Shown: positions 8,248 to 17,878 of the stretch, one piece after another
Numbering within the stretch: the first letter of the stretch is position 1
Layout: each line of letters opens with the position of its first letter
NCBI RefSeq assembly: GCF_026015985.1
Contig: NZ_CP110389.1
Location: 5,798,001-5,862,000 of the forward strand
DNA from: Rhodopseudomonas sp. P2A-2r
GTDB lineage: Bacteria > Pseudomonadota > Alphaproteobacteria > Rhizobiales > Xanthobacteraceae
DNA: 64,000 bases
Direction of reading: 5' to 3'
The notes under the pieces: model-generated
Told to the model about the DNA's origin: nothing
The model's input: only the letters and a program-made list of their open reading frames with translations
Databases searched by the model: none
Translations under genes and position numbers: made by a program

Positions 8248-9207
8248 ATGACGCGGCTGCGCTGTGCAATTCTCGACGACTACCAGAACGTAGCCCTGCA
8301 ACTGGCCGATTGGCGCCCGCTGGCCGATCGGATCGACGTCACGGTGTTCGACACGCCGTTCGCTTCCGCGGTCGCGGCAGCCGACGCGCTGAAGGATTTC
8401 GAGATCGTCTGCGCCATGCGCGAGCGCACGCCGTTTCCGCGCGCCTCGTTCGAGGCGCTGCCGAAGCTGAAGCTGCTGATCACTTCGGGCATGCGCAATG
8501 CGGCCATCGACATGGAGGCAGCCAAGGCTCACGACCTGGTGGTCTGCGGCACGGCCATGGTCGGCAATCCGACGGCCGGACTGACCATCGGACTGATGCT
8601 GGAACTGACGCGAAAGATCGGCTTCGAGAACGCCCGCATGAAGGCCGGCGAGCCCTGGCAGGTGACAGTCGGCGAGGACATCGAGGGCAAGACGCTGGGC
8701 GTCATCGGCCTCGGTAAGCTCGGCAGCCACGTCGCCGCCATCGCCCGCGCCATGGGCATGAAGACCATCGCCTGGAGCACCAACCTGACTCCGGAAGCCT
8801 GCGAAAAGGCCGGCGTCACCTACGCGACCAAGGAAGAACTTTTCGCGACCGCAGACATCATCACCATCCATGTCGTGCTCAGCGACCGCTCGCGCGGGCT
8901 GGTGTCGCGCGAGGATCTCGGCCGGATGAAACCGACGGCCTACCTGATCAACACCGCGCGCGGCCCGATCGTCGACGAGGCGGCACTGCTGGAGACGCTG
9001 CAGGCGAAGAAGATCGCCGGCGCGGCGCTCGACACCTATTCCCAGGAGCCGCTGCCGCAGGACAGCCCGCTGCGCAAACTCGACAACGTCGTGCTGACAC
9101 CGCATCTCGGCTACGTCACCGCGGAAAACTACCGGCGGATCTACAGCGAGATGATCGCGTGCATCGAGGGCTGGCTGAAGGGCGAGCCGCTCAAGCGGCT
9201 GGGGTAG
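8248..9207 (+). CDS. D-isomer specific 2-hydroxyacid dehydrogenase
   Basis: 319 residues from ATG 8248; an ATG at 8236 would add four residues. The family oxidises D-2-hydroxy acids or reduces 2-keto acids with NAD(P). The Rossmann motif GLGKLGSH is at about residues 154-161. The active-site set is visible: Arg in NTARG, Glu in SQEPLP, His in PHLGY. The substrate cannot be told from sequence; phosphoglycerate-dehydrogenase-like and glyoxylate-reductase-like activities are both possible. A strong terminator follows at 9227-9254. A 339-residue minus-strand frame overlaps it but has no domain. Confidence 0.92.
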   Translation: MTRLRCAILDDYQNVALQLADWRPLADRIDVTVFDTPFASAVAAADALKDFEIVCAMRERTPFPRASFEALPKLKLLITSGMRNAAIDMEAAKAHDLVVCGTAMVGNPTAGLTIGLMLELTRKIGFENARMKAGEPWQVTVGEDIEGKTLGVIGLGKLGSHVAAIARAMGMKTIAWSTNLTPEACEKAGVTYATKEELFATADIITIHVVLSDRSRGLVSREDLGRMKPTAYLINTARGPIVDEAALLETLQAKKIAGAALDTYSQEPLPQDSPLRKLDNVVLTPHLGYVTAENYRRIYSEMIACIEGWLKGEPLKRLG

Positions 9208-9226
9208 GAAGCACCAAAATAAAAAA

Positions 9227-9254
9227 GGCGCCGCGTGTTGCACGCGGCGCCTTT
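9227..9254. terminator. intrinsic terminator between convergent genes
   Basis: An 11-bp stem GGCGCCGCGTG / CACGCGGCGCC with loop TTG is flanked by AAAAAA on the left and TTT on the right, so it can work in both directions. It lies between the dehydrogenase (plus) and the L,D-transpeptidase (minus). Confidence 0.88.
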
Positions 9255-9271
9255 CTCTCAGATGGAAGAGC

Positions 9272-10423
9272 CTAGCGGATCGTCACCGGCGCGGGCAGCG
9301 GCTGCACCGTAGTGGGCTGCGCACCGGGCAGCGGGGCCATCGGGGCGGCGTTCGGACCCGGAATCGGCTGCGCCGAAGCAGTGGTCGTGGGCGCCGGCGC
9401 CTTGTTGCCACCCGGCAGCACGACCACGCGGGTGCCGACCTTGGCGCGCTCGAACAGATCCGAGACGTCGTCGTTGAGCATGCCGATGCAGCCCGAGGAG
9501 ACGAACTTGCCGATGGTCGAGGGCTGGTTGGTGCCGTGGATGCGGTACACGGTCGAGCCGAGATACATGGCGCGTGCACCCAGCGGATTGCCGGGACCGC
9601 CGGCCATGAAGCGCGGCAGATAAGGCTGGCGCTCGATCATCTCGGTCGGCGGATGCCAGTCCGGCCACTCGGCCTTGCGGGTGATCTTCTGCATGCCGGT
9701 CCAGGTGAAGCCGTCGCGGCCGACGCGAACGCCGTAGCGGATCGCGCGGTTATTGCCGAGCACGTAATAGAGGTAGGTGTTGGGCGTATCGACGACGATG
9801 GTGCCGGCGGGCTCCTTGGTGACGAAGCTGACTTCCTGGCGGCGCAGGTTCGGCGCCAGCTGCGCCGGGCCGTCTTCCGGCTGCTCGTCGGCGGGGAGCG
9901 CCGAAAGTACCATGGGCTTGCCATCCGCACCCATCGGCTGCGGCTGACCGGCACCGGCCACCGGAGCGCCCTGCGAGCCAACGACTTCCGGCGGACGCAT
10001 GCCGCGACCGTCGTCGGGACCGCGATCGGAATAGGTCTGCGGCGCGCCGGCCGGACGATCCGAATAGATCACCGCCGGCGGGCCCATCGGACGGCCATAG
10101 CGCGGATCGTCGGGAGACATCACCGGTCCCTGCGGAGCGGCGCGATCGGAATAAACGGGAGCGCCGGCCGGTCGGCCGTAGCGCGGATCATCGGGCGACA
10201 TCACGGGGCCGGGCGTCGGCAGCGCCGTCATCGAACGGCCGTTCGGAGCCCCTTCATCGTCGTCCAGCGCGTCGAAATCCGGCATCGCACGGGGCGGATA
10301 GGCCGACGGCGCATTCGAATATCCGGTCGGCGCGGCGGGATAGACCTGCGCCATGGCAAGCGAGGAGGTCGCGGCGCTGAGGGCCACGGTCGCGAAAATC
10401 GTCAGAACAGGCTTGATCATCAT
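9272..10423 (-). CDS. L,D-transpeptidase (YkuD domain), proline-rich
   Basis: 383 residues from ATG 10423 (a second ATG follows at 10420). A signal peptide ends near SLAMAQ, so the enzyme acts in the periplasm, where it forms 3-3 peptidoglycan cross-links or attaches proteins to the wall. Residues about 30-190 are a Pro/Asp/Gly-rich region with an 11-residue repeat MSPDDPRYGRP present twice. The YkuD domain follows, with the catalytic motif HGTNQPSTIG and SSGCIGM carrying the His and Cys. The C-terminal tail is Pro/Ala-rich. A shorter paralogue lies at 44196-44810. Confidence 0.92.
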   Translation of the reverse strand: MMIKPVLTIFATVALSAATSSLAMAQVYPAAPTGYSNAPSAYPPRAMPDFDALDDDEGAPNGRSMTALPTPGPVMSPDDPRYGRPAGAPVYSDRAAPQGPVMSPDDPRYGRPMGPPAVIYSDRPAGAPQTYSDRGPDDGRGMRPPEVVGSQGAPVAGAGQPQPMGADGKPMVLSALPADEQPEDGPAQLAPNLRRQEVSFVTKEPAGTIVVDTPNTYLYYVLGNNRAIRYGVRVGRDGFTWTGMQKITRKAEWPDWHPPTEMIERQPYLPRFMAGGPGNPLGARAMYLGSTVYRIHGTNQPSTIGKFVSSGCIGMLNDDVSDLFERAKVGTRVVVLPGGNKAPAPTTTASAQPIPGPNAAPMAPLPGAQPTTVQPLPAPVTIR

Positions 10424-10680
10424 CGCCCTTGCATAGTCGGAAGCCGACACCGGATCGTTAAAGTCAGATCGCGCAGGAGTACGGCGCATTCAAGACAAAA
10501 GCTGCAAAATCCTGCAAAATCCGGCCATATTCGCGAAATTCCCCGGCGAACGTTGCCGGGACGCCTCATTGCACGACCGATTGCCCGAAAATATGCCTCT
10601 CGTTGTGGCGCCCATTTTTTAACAAACGGTTGCCGGGTGTTGCGATATCCTGAATGCACTGATTCGTGATGGGTTGAGCC

Positions 10681-11598
10681 GTGTTCGCTCAAGCGAGACG
10701 GCCGGACCCGAGTGCCCCACCGCGTCCCCGACAGTCCCAACAGCCTTCGCCGACTGCGCAGGCGGAACACCGATCCATGCTTCCGGGTATACGCTTTCTG
10801 TTCGCGGCCGCCGTGCTGTTGTTTTCGCTTCTGGTGTTCGGCTTCGGCGCAACCGCCCTGCTGCGCTCCGCACGCGAGGAAGTCGCCAGCCTGCCAATCC
10901 GTCGGACGCCTCCGGAAATCATCTTCAGCCAGCCGGCTGAGGCGCCGCCACGGCTGGCGATGCTGCGCCTCGATGCGCCTGCCCCGGCAGACGTATCGCC
11001 GGCGTTGCCCCCTGCACCCGTCGAGATCGCTCCGGACGTCGCCACCCTGACCGACTCCGACAAGGCGGCCGAGCCCGAAAAGCCGGCGGTGCCGATGACC
11101 GCCGAACCGGCGCCAGTTGCCGCGAACGAAGCCGGGCCGCCAGCGGTCGAGATCGCCAAACCCGACGTACCGGCCCCCGAAGCCCCGGTGGCCATAGCTG
11201 CGGTGCAGCCATCCGGCGCCGAACCGCCGGCCGCCGTGGCCGTACCCGTTGCCGCTGTCCAACAAATCGAACCGACACCGGCGCCCGCCGTCGACGCGCC
11301 AGTCGGCGCAGCCGAGCCGGCGGTGGCCGATGCCGACAACATCTCGACCAGGATAGCCACGCTTGGCGGGCCGCCGGTGTCCGTTGAGCCCCAGCCGGCC
11401 GTCAAGCTACCCGTGGCGAGGCCACCGGTTGCGACCGCCACCGCGACAAAGGCCGAGCGCAAGCGAACCATCCAGCGGCGGCGTGAAGCGGCGCGCGAAG
11501 CGCAACGGGCCCAGGCTGCCCGCGAGGCGCGTGCGGCGCGCGACGCCCAGGCTGCGGCACAGCAGGCCAACCCGTTCGCGACCCCACTGCAGCGCTGA
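10681..11598 (+). CDS. single-pass membrane protein with long Ala/Pro-rich domain, hypothetical
   Basis: 305 residues from GTG 10681, or 273 from ATG 10777, where the membrane segment MLPGIRFLFAAAVLLFSLLV begins. One transmembrane helix is followed by about 180 residues rich in Ala, Pro, Val and Glu, then a basic, coiled-coil-like end with RRREAAREAQRAQAAREARA. The likely topology is an inner-membrane anchor with an extended periplasmic part. The gene is divergent from the L,D-transpeptidase; 257 bases separate their starts and hold both promoters. No known domain. Confidence 0.72.
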   Translation: MFAQARRPDPSAPPRPRQSQQPSPTAQAEHRSMLPGIRFLFAAAVLLFSLLVFGFGATALLRSAREEVASLPIRRTPPEIIFSQPAEAPPRLAMLRLDAPAPADVSPALPPAPVEIAPDVATLTDSDKAAEPEKPAVPMTAEPAPVAANEAGPPAVEIAKPDVPAPEAPVAIAAVQPSGAEPPAAVAVPVAAVQQIEPTPAPAVDAPVGAAEPAVADADNISTRIATLGGPPVSVEPQPAVKLPVARPPVATATATKAERKRTIQRRREAAREAQRAQAAREARAARDAQAAAQQANPFATPLQR

Positions 11599-11613
11599 TC
11601 GCCCGCAGGGCGC

Positions 11614-12471
11614 TTAGGCCGGGCCGGTGGCGACCGGCGGTCCGGCCGCCATGCCCCATTCGGCCCAGGAGCCGTCATAGAGCGCCGTGCCGCGCACGCC
11701 GAGCCGATACAGGGCCAGCGTCAGCACCAGCGCCGACACGCCGGAGCCGCAACTGGTGACGATCGGCCTGGCGAGATCCACGCCGGCGCCGGTGAAGATC
11801 GCGCGCAACTCGTCGAGCGGCTTCATCGTGCCGGTCGCGGCATCGAACAGACCCGCATAGGGCACGCTGCGGCTGCCCGGAATATGTCCGGCGCGCAGGC
11901 CGGGCCGCGGCTCGGGCACGCTGCCTTCGAACCGCGCCTTTGGCCGCGCGTCGATCACCTGTTCGGCGCGGCTGTCGAGATTGTGAACCAGTTGCTGGCG
12001 ACTGCGCAGGAAGCCCGGATCGAGCGCCGCGGAATAGGCGGTGAAGTCCGGCGCCCCGTCGCCGCTCTCCACCGGGCGGCCTTCGGCGCGCCATTTCTGC
12101 AGGCCACCGTCGAGCACGCGGACATCGCGATGACCGAAGGCAAGGAACATCCACCACGCCCGCGGGCCAGCCACCCAGCCGCCGGCATCGTAGACGACGA
12201 CCGTGTCGGCATTGGAGACGCCGAGCGCACCGACGCCTTCCGAAAAGTGGCCCTCGCTGGGAAACATGTGCGGCAGGCCGACGCCATGATCGCTGATGAC
12301 ATCGACGTCGAAGAAGGCCGCACCAGGGATGTGCGCAGCGCGATAGTCGTCACGCGGCAGCGGCAGCACGCCCGGCAGTTTGAATGTGGCGTCGAGCACC
12401 TTGACGGTGGGATCATTGAGGTGGGCGGCGAGCCAGTCGGTCGAGACGAGAGGGTCGGCGGTGGTGGTCAT
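11614..12471 (-). CDS. sseA: 3-mercaptopyruvate / thiosulfate sulfurtransferase
   Basis: 285 residues with two rhodanese domains (about 1-135 and 150-280). The enzyme moves sulfane sulfur from 3-mercaptopyruvate to an acceptor in the cytoplasm. The catalytic cysteine is Cys241 in the loop CGSGVSA, the form typical of mercaptopyruvate sulfurtransferases; classic thiosulfate rhodaneses have CRKGVT. Two single-domain features of note are AGWVAGPRAWWMF-like sequence at about 96-110 and the conserved GHIPGSRSVPY before the active site. A second rhodanese gene lies upstream on the same strand across a palindromic repeat. Confidence 0.93.
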   Translation of the reverse strand: MTTTADPLVSTDWLAAHLNDPTVKVLDATFKLPGVLPLPRDDYRAAHIPGAAFFDVDVISDHGVGLPHMFPSEGHFSEGVGALGVSNADTVVVYDAGGWVAGPRAWWMFLAFGHRDVRVLDGGLQKWRAEGRPVESGDGAPDFTAYSAALDPGFLRSRQQLVHNLDSRAEQVIDARPKARFEGSVPEPRPGLRAGHIPGSRSVPYAGLFDAATGTMKPLDELRAIFTGAGVDLARPIVTSCGSGVSALVLTLALYRLGVRGTALYDGSWAEWGMAAGPPVATGPA

Positions 12472-12520
12472 GGTGAAGTTGTCCTTGATTATTGCTTCGA
12501 CGGAAGTTGTCGCTGGAGCC

Positions 12521-12632
12521 CGCCGTCGCCCTTCGAGGCTCGCCGAAGGCGGCGAGCGCCTCAGGATGACGGCTCAGCGAAGCCTCATCCTGAGGTGCCG
12601 AGCGCAGCGAAGGCCTCGAGGGACGACGGCGG
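12521..12632. repeat. intergenic palindromic repeat, CTCATCCTGAGG type
   Basis: An imperfect long palindrome built from CGCCGTC...TTCGAGGC...CTCAGGATGA and its mirror CTCATCCTGAGG...GCCTCGAGGGACGACGGCGG. It fills the gap between sseA and the rhodanese gene and can form a long hairpin in RNA. The sequence type is common between genes in Bradyrhizobium-like genomes (recollection, not searched). Confidence 0.75.
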
Positions 12633-12637
12633 TCAGC

Positions 12638-13054
12638 TCAATCCTTCGCCTTTCGCGGTTCGACCTTCTCCACAGCGCCGCCGGCATCGCGCCAGGCGGC
12701 AAGGCCGCCGGCGATATGGGCCACCGGCGTCAGCCCCATGTCCGCGGCGGTCTTCGCCGCGAGCGCGGAACGCAACCCGCCGGCACAGTGGAAGATAAAC
12801 TTCTTGCTCTCCTGGAACACCGGCTTGGCATAGGGGCTTTCCGGATCGATCCAGAATTCCAGCATGCCGCGGGTGCAGGAGAATGCGCCGGGAATCCGGC
12901 CGTCGCGCTCGATCTCGCGGGGGTCGCGGATGTCGACCAAGATCACGTCTTCGCCTCGCGCAACCTTGATCGCCTCTTCGGCGCTCAGCGTCTCGATCTG
13001 TGCATTGGCCTCGTCGAGCATCGCCTTGATGCCGCGGGTGATGGTCTGTGTCAT
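12638..13054 (-). CDS. single-domain rhodanese-like protein
   Basis: 138 residues, one rhodanese domain from about residue 20 to 130. The predicted active-site Cys90 lies in FHCAGGLRSA. Such proteins carry sulfane sulfur or act as small regulatory sulfur-transfer partners; the donor is unknown. The ATG overlaps the stop codon of the upstream VWA gene (ATGA), so the two are translationally coupled. The N-terminal 20 residues (ITRGIKAMLDEANAQIETLS) form an extra helix before the domain. Confidence 0.9.
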   Translation of the reverse strand: MTQTITRGIKAMLDEANAQIETLSAEEAIKVARGEDVILVDIRDPREIERDGRIPGAFSCTRGMLEFWIDPESPYAKPVFQESKKFIFHCAGGLRSALAAKTAADMGLTPVAHIAGGLAAWRDAGGAVEKVEPRKAKD

Positions 13055-14231
13055 GCTTTTCGCACCAGTTCCTTCATTGCGCCTTCCAGCCCCTCGATGG
13101 TCAGCGGATACATGCGCTCGGAAAACAGCCGGCGGATGAGCGTGGTGGATTCCGAATAGTCCCAGTGCTTCTTGGCCACCGGATTGAGCCAGACCGCATT
13201 GGGATAGGTCTGCGTCACGCGCTCCAGCCAGACCGAGCCAGCCTCCTCGTTGACATGCTCGACCGAACCGCCGGGCACCATGATCTCGTAAGGCGACATC
13301 GAGGCATCGCCGACGAACACCACTTTATAGTCGTGCGGATATTTGTGCAGCACGTCCCAGGTCTTGGTGCGGTCGGTGAAACGCCGCTTGTTCTGCTTCC
13401 ACACCCCTCGTAGAGGCAGTTGTGGAAGTAGAAATATTCCATGTGCTTGAATTCGCTCTTCGCCGCCGAGAACAGTTCCTCGACCTGCTCGACATGGGAA
13501 TCCATCGAGCCGCCGATGTCGAAGAACACCAGCACCTTCACCGCATTGCGCCGCTCCGGCCGCATGTGCACGTCGAGATAGCCGTGGTTGGCGGTTTCCT
13601 TGATGGTGGTGTCGAGATCGAGTTCGTCGGGCGCGCCGGTGCGGGCGAACTTTCGCAGACGCCGCAGCGCCACCTTGATGTTGCGGATGCCGAGCTCGAC
13701 ATTGCCGTCGAGGTCCTTGAACTCGCGCTTGTCCCAGACCTTGACCGCGCGCCGGTGGCGGCTCTTTTCCTGGCCGATGCGGATGCCTTCGGGATTGTAG
13801 CCCTCGGCACCGAACGGCGAGGTGCCGGCGGTGCCGATCCACTTGTTGCCGCCCTGGTGCCGGCCCTTCTGTTCCTTGAGGCGCTCGCGCAGGGTTTCCA
13901 TGAGCTTGTCCCAGCCCATCGCCTCGATCTGTTTCTTCTCTTCCTCGCTGAGGTACTTTTCCGCCAGCTTCTTCAGCCATTCGGCGGGAATCTCGGCCTT
14001 CTCCATGCCCTCGAGCAGGCTTTCCAGCCCCTTGAACACGGTGCCGAACACGCGGTCGAACTTGTCGAGGTTGCGCTCATCCTTCACCAGCGCAGTGCGC
14101 GACAGGTAATAGAACTGATCGATCGACTGCTCGGCGAGGTTGGCGTCGAGCGCCTCCATCAGCGTCAGATATTCGCGCAGCGTGACCGGGATCTGTGCAT
14201 CGCGCAGCGATGTGAAGAATTGCAGGAACAT
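13051..14231 (-). pseudogene. CoxE-type VWA domain protein, one-base frame break
   Basis: The gene starts at ATG 14231 (MFLQFFTSLRDAQIP) and ends at 13051, overlapping the rhodanese start. As given it is split: the N-terminal frame runs to YFYFHNCLYEG and the C-terminal frame resumes with VWKQNKRRF. Adding one C to the CCCC run at 13403-13406 joins them into 393 residues, the normal length. The VWA metal-binding motif DIGGS is at residues 238-242. Such proteins work with MoxR AAA ATPases to mature or remodel other proteins; a MoxR gene lies at 23239. A sequencing indel is the likelier explanation over decay. Confidence 0.85.
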
Positions 14232-14392
14232 GACGCGCAGATTGCCCGACCACGCTGCTCCGTCAAGGGCTTGATCAGCCGATGACGATGACCCCGCGCA
14301 GTTGTGACGCGCTGCCGCGCGGCGAGCCGGCGATTGGCATCGCGCGAACACCGCGCTGTCACTGTCTTCTTTCCTCATCGCGTGGCAGCGCA

Positions 14393-14412
14393 ACGTTGAC
14401 TTTTGTCAACGT
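14393..14412. promoter_or_regulatory. perfect palindrome upstream of the SorC-type regulator
   Basis: ACGTTGAC-TTTT-GTCAACGT is a perfect 8-bp inverted repeat just before the regulator gene (its right arm overlaps the possible TTG start at 14403). A related TTGAC palindrome lies between the ABC importer and mtnK. It is a good candidate autoregulatory operator. Inferred from form and place. Confidence 0.55.
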
Positions 14413-14465
14413 CAGTGAATAACGTCAGAACATTGCACTTTAAGACCGTGGATTTCAGCCAGCCG

Positions 14466-15469
14466 ATGCCCATCCGCCCCAATGACCAGATCATTCACAA
14501 GGCCGCGTGGCTCTACTACGTGCATGGCCTGCGCCAGGACGAAGTCGCGAAAAAACTGCACATTTCCCGCGCGTCGATCGCGATGTATCTGCGCCGGGCC
14601 CGCGAGATGGGCATCGTCACCATTACCACGTCCACGGAGCTTTTTCGGACGACGTGCTGGCGCGGGAGCTTGAGGACGCCACCGGTCTCACCGCCGTCTG
14701 GATCGTCCCCGACAACAGGCAAGGGATCGAAGCAGCCGCGGAAATGCCCGCTGTGGCCGCCTCGGTTTTTCTCGGACTGGCCAACAAGGGCGACAGGATC
14801 GGTGTCGCCTGGGGGCGCACGGTCTATCGCATCGCCGACGTGATGCCCTTCGCCGATTTGCAGGGCGTGACGGTGGTGCAGCTGTGCGGCAATCTCGGCG
14901 CGCCCTACTCCTACCGGCCGGACCAGTGCACCACCGAGATCGCGCGGCGGCTCAACGCCGCCGGCATGAACCTCTATGCTCCGCTGGTCCTGTCGTCAGA
15001 ACGGCTGGCGGACGAACTGCGCGCCGAACCGGTGATCAGGGAGCAACTGGCAGCCATTTCCGACTGCGAGTTGGCGCTGTATTCGGTGGGCGGCATCGAG
15101 AAGGACAGCCATCTCGTCAAGTGCGGCGCGCTCTCCGCCGAGGAGATGCATGCTTTGGGCGAGGCCGGCGCCGCCGGTGTCATCGCCGGCCAGCTCATCG
15201 ATGCCGACGGCAACTGGATGGACTGCGCCTACAACCGGCGCTGCATCGCCGCCGATCACGACTCGATCCGCGGCATCCGCAAGCGCATGCTGGTGGTTCA
15301 GGAGGACAGCAAGTTCGAACCGCTTGCGGCGGCGCTGAAAGGCGGATTCGCCTCTCACCTCATCATCACCTCGTCGATGGCCCGGCGCATCTTGGAACGC
15401 TGGAAGCAGCGCGGTCTAAGCCCTGCTTCCGCGACCAAGCGGACAGATCCGGCACGCACCGCGCGGTAG
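14466..15469 (+). pseudogene. SorC/DeoR-type sugar-binding transcriptional regulator, one-base frame break
   Basis: The start is uncertain: ATG 14466 (MPIRPNDQIIHKAAWLYY) is preferred; TTG 14403 is possible. Residues about 8-60 form a helix-turn-helix (QDEVAKKLHISRASIAMYLR), and the remainder is a sugar-binding domain of the SorC family, including GVAWGRTVY and GAAGVIAGQLIDADG. The frame breaks at the TTTTT run 14641-14645; one added T joins ITTSTEL to FSDDVLAREL and gives 334 residues. The regulator sits divergent from VWA and next to the sugar importer and mtn genes, so it probably senses a sugar phosphate of that pathway. Confidence 0.85.
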
Positions 15470-15504
15470 GGCCCTGCCGACTTTCCTCGTCACGGCACTT
15501 TTCT

Positions 15505-15692
15505 TCCCCTCTCCCCAAGCGCAGCGCAGCTGCAGGCGGGAGAGGGTGGATCGAACGCGCGCAGCGCGTTCGAGACGGGAGAGGGAGTGGCTGCAACAAG
15601 CGAGAAAAAGAGCCCTCTCCCGCCTTCGCTGCGCTCAGGCACCCTCTCCCACGGCGCAAAGCTTCGCTTTGCTGGGGAGAGGGGAAGAGAGA
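15505..15692. repeat. intergenic palindromic repeat, CTCTCCC type
   Basis: Alternating blocks CCCCTCTCCCC, GGGAGAGGG, CCCTCTCCC and GGGGAGAGGGG with short internal hairpins (CGCGCAGCGCG). It fills the gap between the convergent regulator and importer genes. A relative lies at 56085-56316. Confidence 0.7.
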
Positions 15693-15707
15693 GCTGCGTC
15701 CAATCTA

Positions 15708-16763
15708 TTACTTGGACTGCCCCGCTTTTACTTTCGGCATCCACGCCGGCATCGCCACCTCCGCATGGGCAAACTGCGGCAGCTTTGCGCCGAGCTCTTC
15801 CATGTTCTTGATGTCCTGACCGATCAGGTCCTTCTGGGTGATCAAGGTCGGCGGGACGACCACGTTGTGGCCGGGATCCTGGCCGGCCAGCAACATGGCG
15901 AGCGCCCTCACCGAGACCTGGCCGACGACGGCCGGATTGGTGGCGGCGGTCGCAACCCAGGCCGATTTCGGCTCGCGCATGGCAGCGATATCGGACGTCG
16001 AGATATCCGCTGAGTAGATCTTCACGCTCGACGACAGTCCGGACTCGTCGACGGCAATCTTCACGCCCTTGGCGAATTCGTCGTAAGGCGCAAACATCAC
16101 CGTGATGCCGGGATTGGCCGAGATCACCGAGCGTGCCTGGTTGGCGACGGAATTGGCGATCGGATTGTCCATGGTGCCGAACTGCGCGAGCTCCTTGATG
16201 CCCGGATACTTCTTCTTGAATGCCTTCCAGGTCTCGTCGCGGCGGTCGAGCGGCGCGATGCCGGCCACGTAGACGTAACCCGCCTTGAAGCTCTCGCCGT
16301 TGTCCTTGATGGCCTGCTCCAGCGCAAGGCGGGCAAGGTCGCGGTCCGACTGCTCGATCTGCGGGATCTTGTCGTTCTCGACGTTGACGTCGAATGCGAC
16401 GACCTTGATGCCGGCTGCGACGGCTCGGCGCGCGGCTTCCTTCATCGACTCCGTGAGGCCGTGCTGGATGATGATGCCCTGCACGCCGAGCGCGATGGCC
16501 TGATCGACCATGTCCGCCTGCAGCGCAGCGTCCTGCCGGCTGTCGAGCACCCGGAGCTGAATGCCGAGCGCATTCGCCTGGGCCTGAACGCCGGCCAGAT
16601 AGGACTGGAAGAAATCGCCGGTCGACAGATAGCGAACCAGCGCAATCTTGACATTCTTCGGCTGGTCGAACGGCTTCGGCATATCGGCGGCGCCGGCGCC
16701 GAAGCCGAGCACTCCGGAAAGGCCAAGGGTCAGCAAACCAAATGTTCTGCGGGTCACGGTCAT
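15708..16763 (-). CDS. sugar ABC transporter, periplasmic substrate-binding protein
   Basis: 351 residues with a signal peptide (RRTFGLLTLGLSGVLGFGAG, cleavage near AGA/ADM). The fold is the RbsB-like Peripla_BP_4 type: ALVRYLSTGDFFQSYLAGV at the start and VDQAIALGVQGIIIQ are typical. These proteins capture a monosaccharide and present it to the permease. It is the last gene of the operon ATPase-permease-binding protein on the minus strand, divergent from mtnK. The likely ligand is methylthioribose, 5-deoxyribose or a related pentose, judged only from the neighbouring kinase, isomerase and aldolase. Confidence 0.92.
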   Translation of the reverse strand: MTVTRRTFGLLTLGLSGVLGFGAGAADMPKPFDQPKNVKIALVRYLSTGDFFQSYLAGVQAQANALGIQLRVLDSRQDAALQADMVDQAIALGVQGIIIQHGLTESMKEAARRAVAAGIKVVAFDVNVENDKIPQIEQSDRDLARLALEQAIKDNGESFKAGYVYVAGIAPLDRRDETWKAFKKKYPGIKELAQFGTMDNPIANSVANQARSVISANPGITVMFAPYDEFAKGVKIAVDESGLSSSVKIYSADISTSDIAAMREPKSAWVATAATNPAVVGQVSVRALAMLLAGQDPGHNVVVPPTLITQKDLIGQDIKNMEELGAKLPQFAHAEVAMPAWMPKVKAGQSK

Positions 16764-16813
16764 GTCAGTCTCCTCCAGGGTTGTTTTTTATGAGATGCGA
16801 CGGGAGCCCTCCG

Positions 16814-17878
16814 TCAGCGTCGGCTTCTTTTCGACAGCGAGAAAGTGAAGATCAGGGCAACGACAAGGACGGCTCCCTTGACGAAATCCTGAGTGTAGTA
16901 AGGCGCGTTCATCATCGTCAGGCCCTGCAGCAGGATGCCGACGAACAGCGCGCCCACAGCCGTGCCGAAGGCGTTCGGCTTGGCGACGCCCAGAACGGCG
17001 AAACCGATCAGCGCGGCGGCAACGGCATCGAGCAGCAGATTGTTGCCGGATGCGATGTCACCGCGGCCGAGACGGGCGGCGAGCAGGATTCCGCCGATGG
17101 ATGCGAAGACGCCGGAGATCACATAGGCAAATATCTTGTAGGCATTGACCGGTGCCCCGGCGAGCCCCGCCGCCCGCTCGTTCGAGCCGACCGCATACAT
17201 CATGCGCCCGAACCGGGTGTATTCCAGAAAGAACCAGATCAGCACGGCCAGCACGATCAGGACGACGACCGACACGGGCACCAGGTTCGGCAGGATGAAA
17301 TCGAACCGATGACGGCCGAGGGCCAGGAAGGCCGGGCTGAACACGCCGGTCGCGGCCGAGCCGTCGGGCAAGGTCATGCCCGTGGCGATGGAGCGGCCTT
17401 CGGTCGGGATTCGCTGCAGGCCGAGCAGCAGGAACATCATGCCCAGCGTCGCCAGAAGATCCGGCACCCGCATGTAGACAATCATGATCCCGTTGGCCAA
17501 GCCGACGAGCACGCCGATGGCAAGGCAGACGAGCGTCGCGGTCAGCGCGTCGCCGCCCATGACGACCATCACGTAGGACGACGCCATCATCGCGCTGGTC
17601 GCCACCGAACCGATCGACAGATCGAAGCCGCCGACCACAAGGGTGGCGGTGACGCCAAGGGCAAGAATTCCGGTGATGGACACCGACTGGAAGATGAAGA
17701 CGGCGCTCTGCGGCGAGGAGAAGCCGGTGGTGACCACCGAAAAATAGACGACGAGTCCGACCAGCAGCGTGAGAAATCCATACTTGATGGCGAGCTCGCG
17801 CAGGGTGGTCGCGATGCCGGTCGGCGCCCCCAGCCGGGCCACCGCCGGTGAGGCGATTTTGCTGTCTTCGCTGCTCAT
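16814..17878 (-). CDS. sugar ABC transporter permease (RbsC-type)
   Basis: 354 residues with about eight to ten membrane segments. VTATLVVGGFDLSIGSV is the hallmark of the BPD_transp_2 (RbsC/XylH) family, and AVGSNERAAGLAG is the cytoplasmic loop that contacts the ATPase. The ATG at 17878 overlaps the ATPase stop (ATGA), so translation is coupled. The gene lies between the ATPase and the binding protein. No frame break here, unlike the ATPase. Confidence 0.93.
   Translation of the reverse strand: MSSEDSKIASPAVARLGAPTGIATTLRELAIKYGFLTLLVGLVVYFSVVTTGFSSPQSAVFIFQSVSITGILALGVTATLVVGGFDLSIGSVATSAMMASSYVMVVMGGDALTATLVCLAIGVLVGLANGIMIVYMRVPDLLATLGMMFLLLGLQRIPTEGRSIATGMTLPDGSAATGVFSPAFLALGRHRFDFILPNLVPVSVVVLIVLAVLIWFFLEYTRFGRMMYAVGSNERAAGLAGAPVNAYKIFAYVISGVFASIGGILLAARLGRGDIASGNNLLLDAVAAALIGFAVLGVAKPNAFGTAVGALFVGILLQGLTMMNAPYYTQDFVKGAVLVVALIFTFSLSKRSRR

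Noticed and set aside
9272..10423. CRISPR-like or tandem DNA repeat around 10060-10220
   Set aside because: The repeated DNA encodes the MSPDDPRYGRP peptide repeat in frame in the L,D-transpeptidase and has no spacers.
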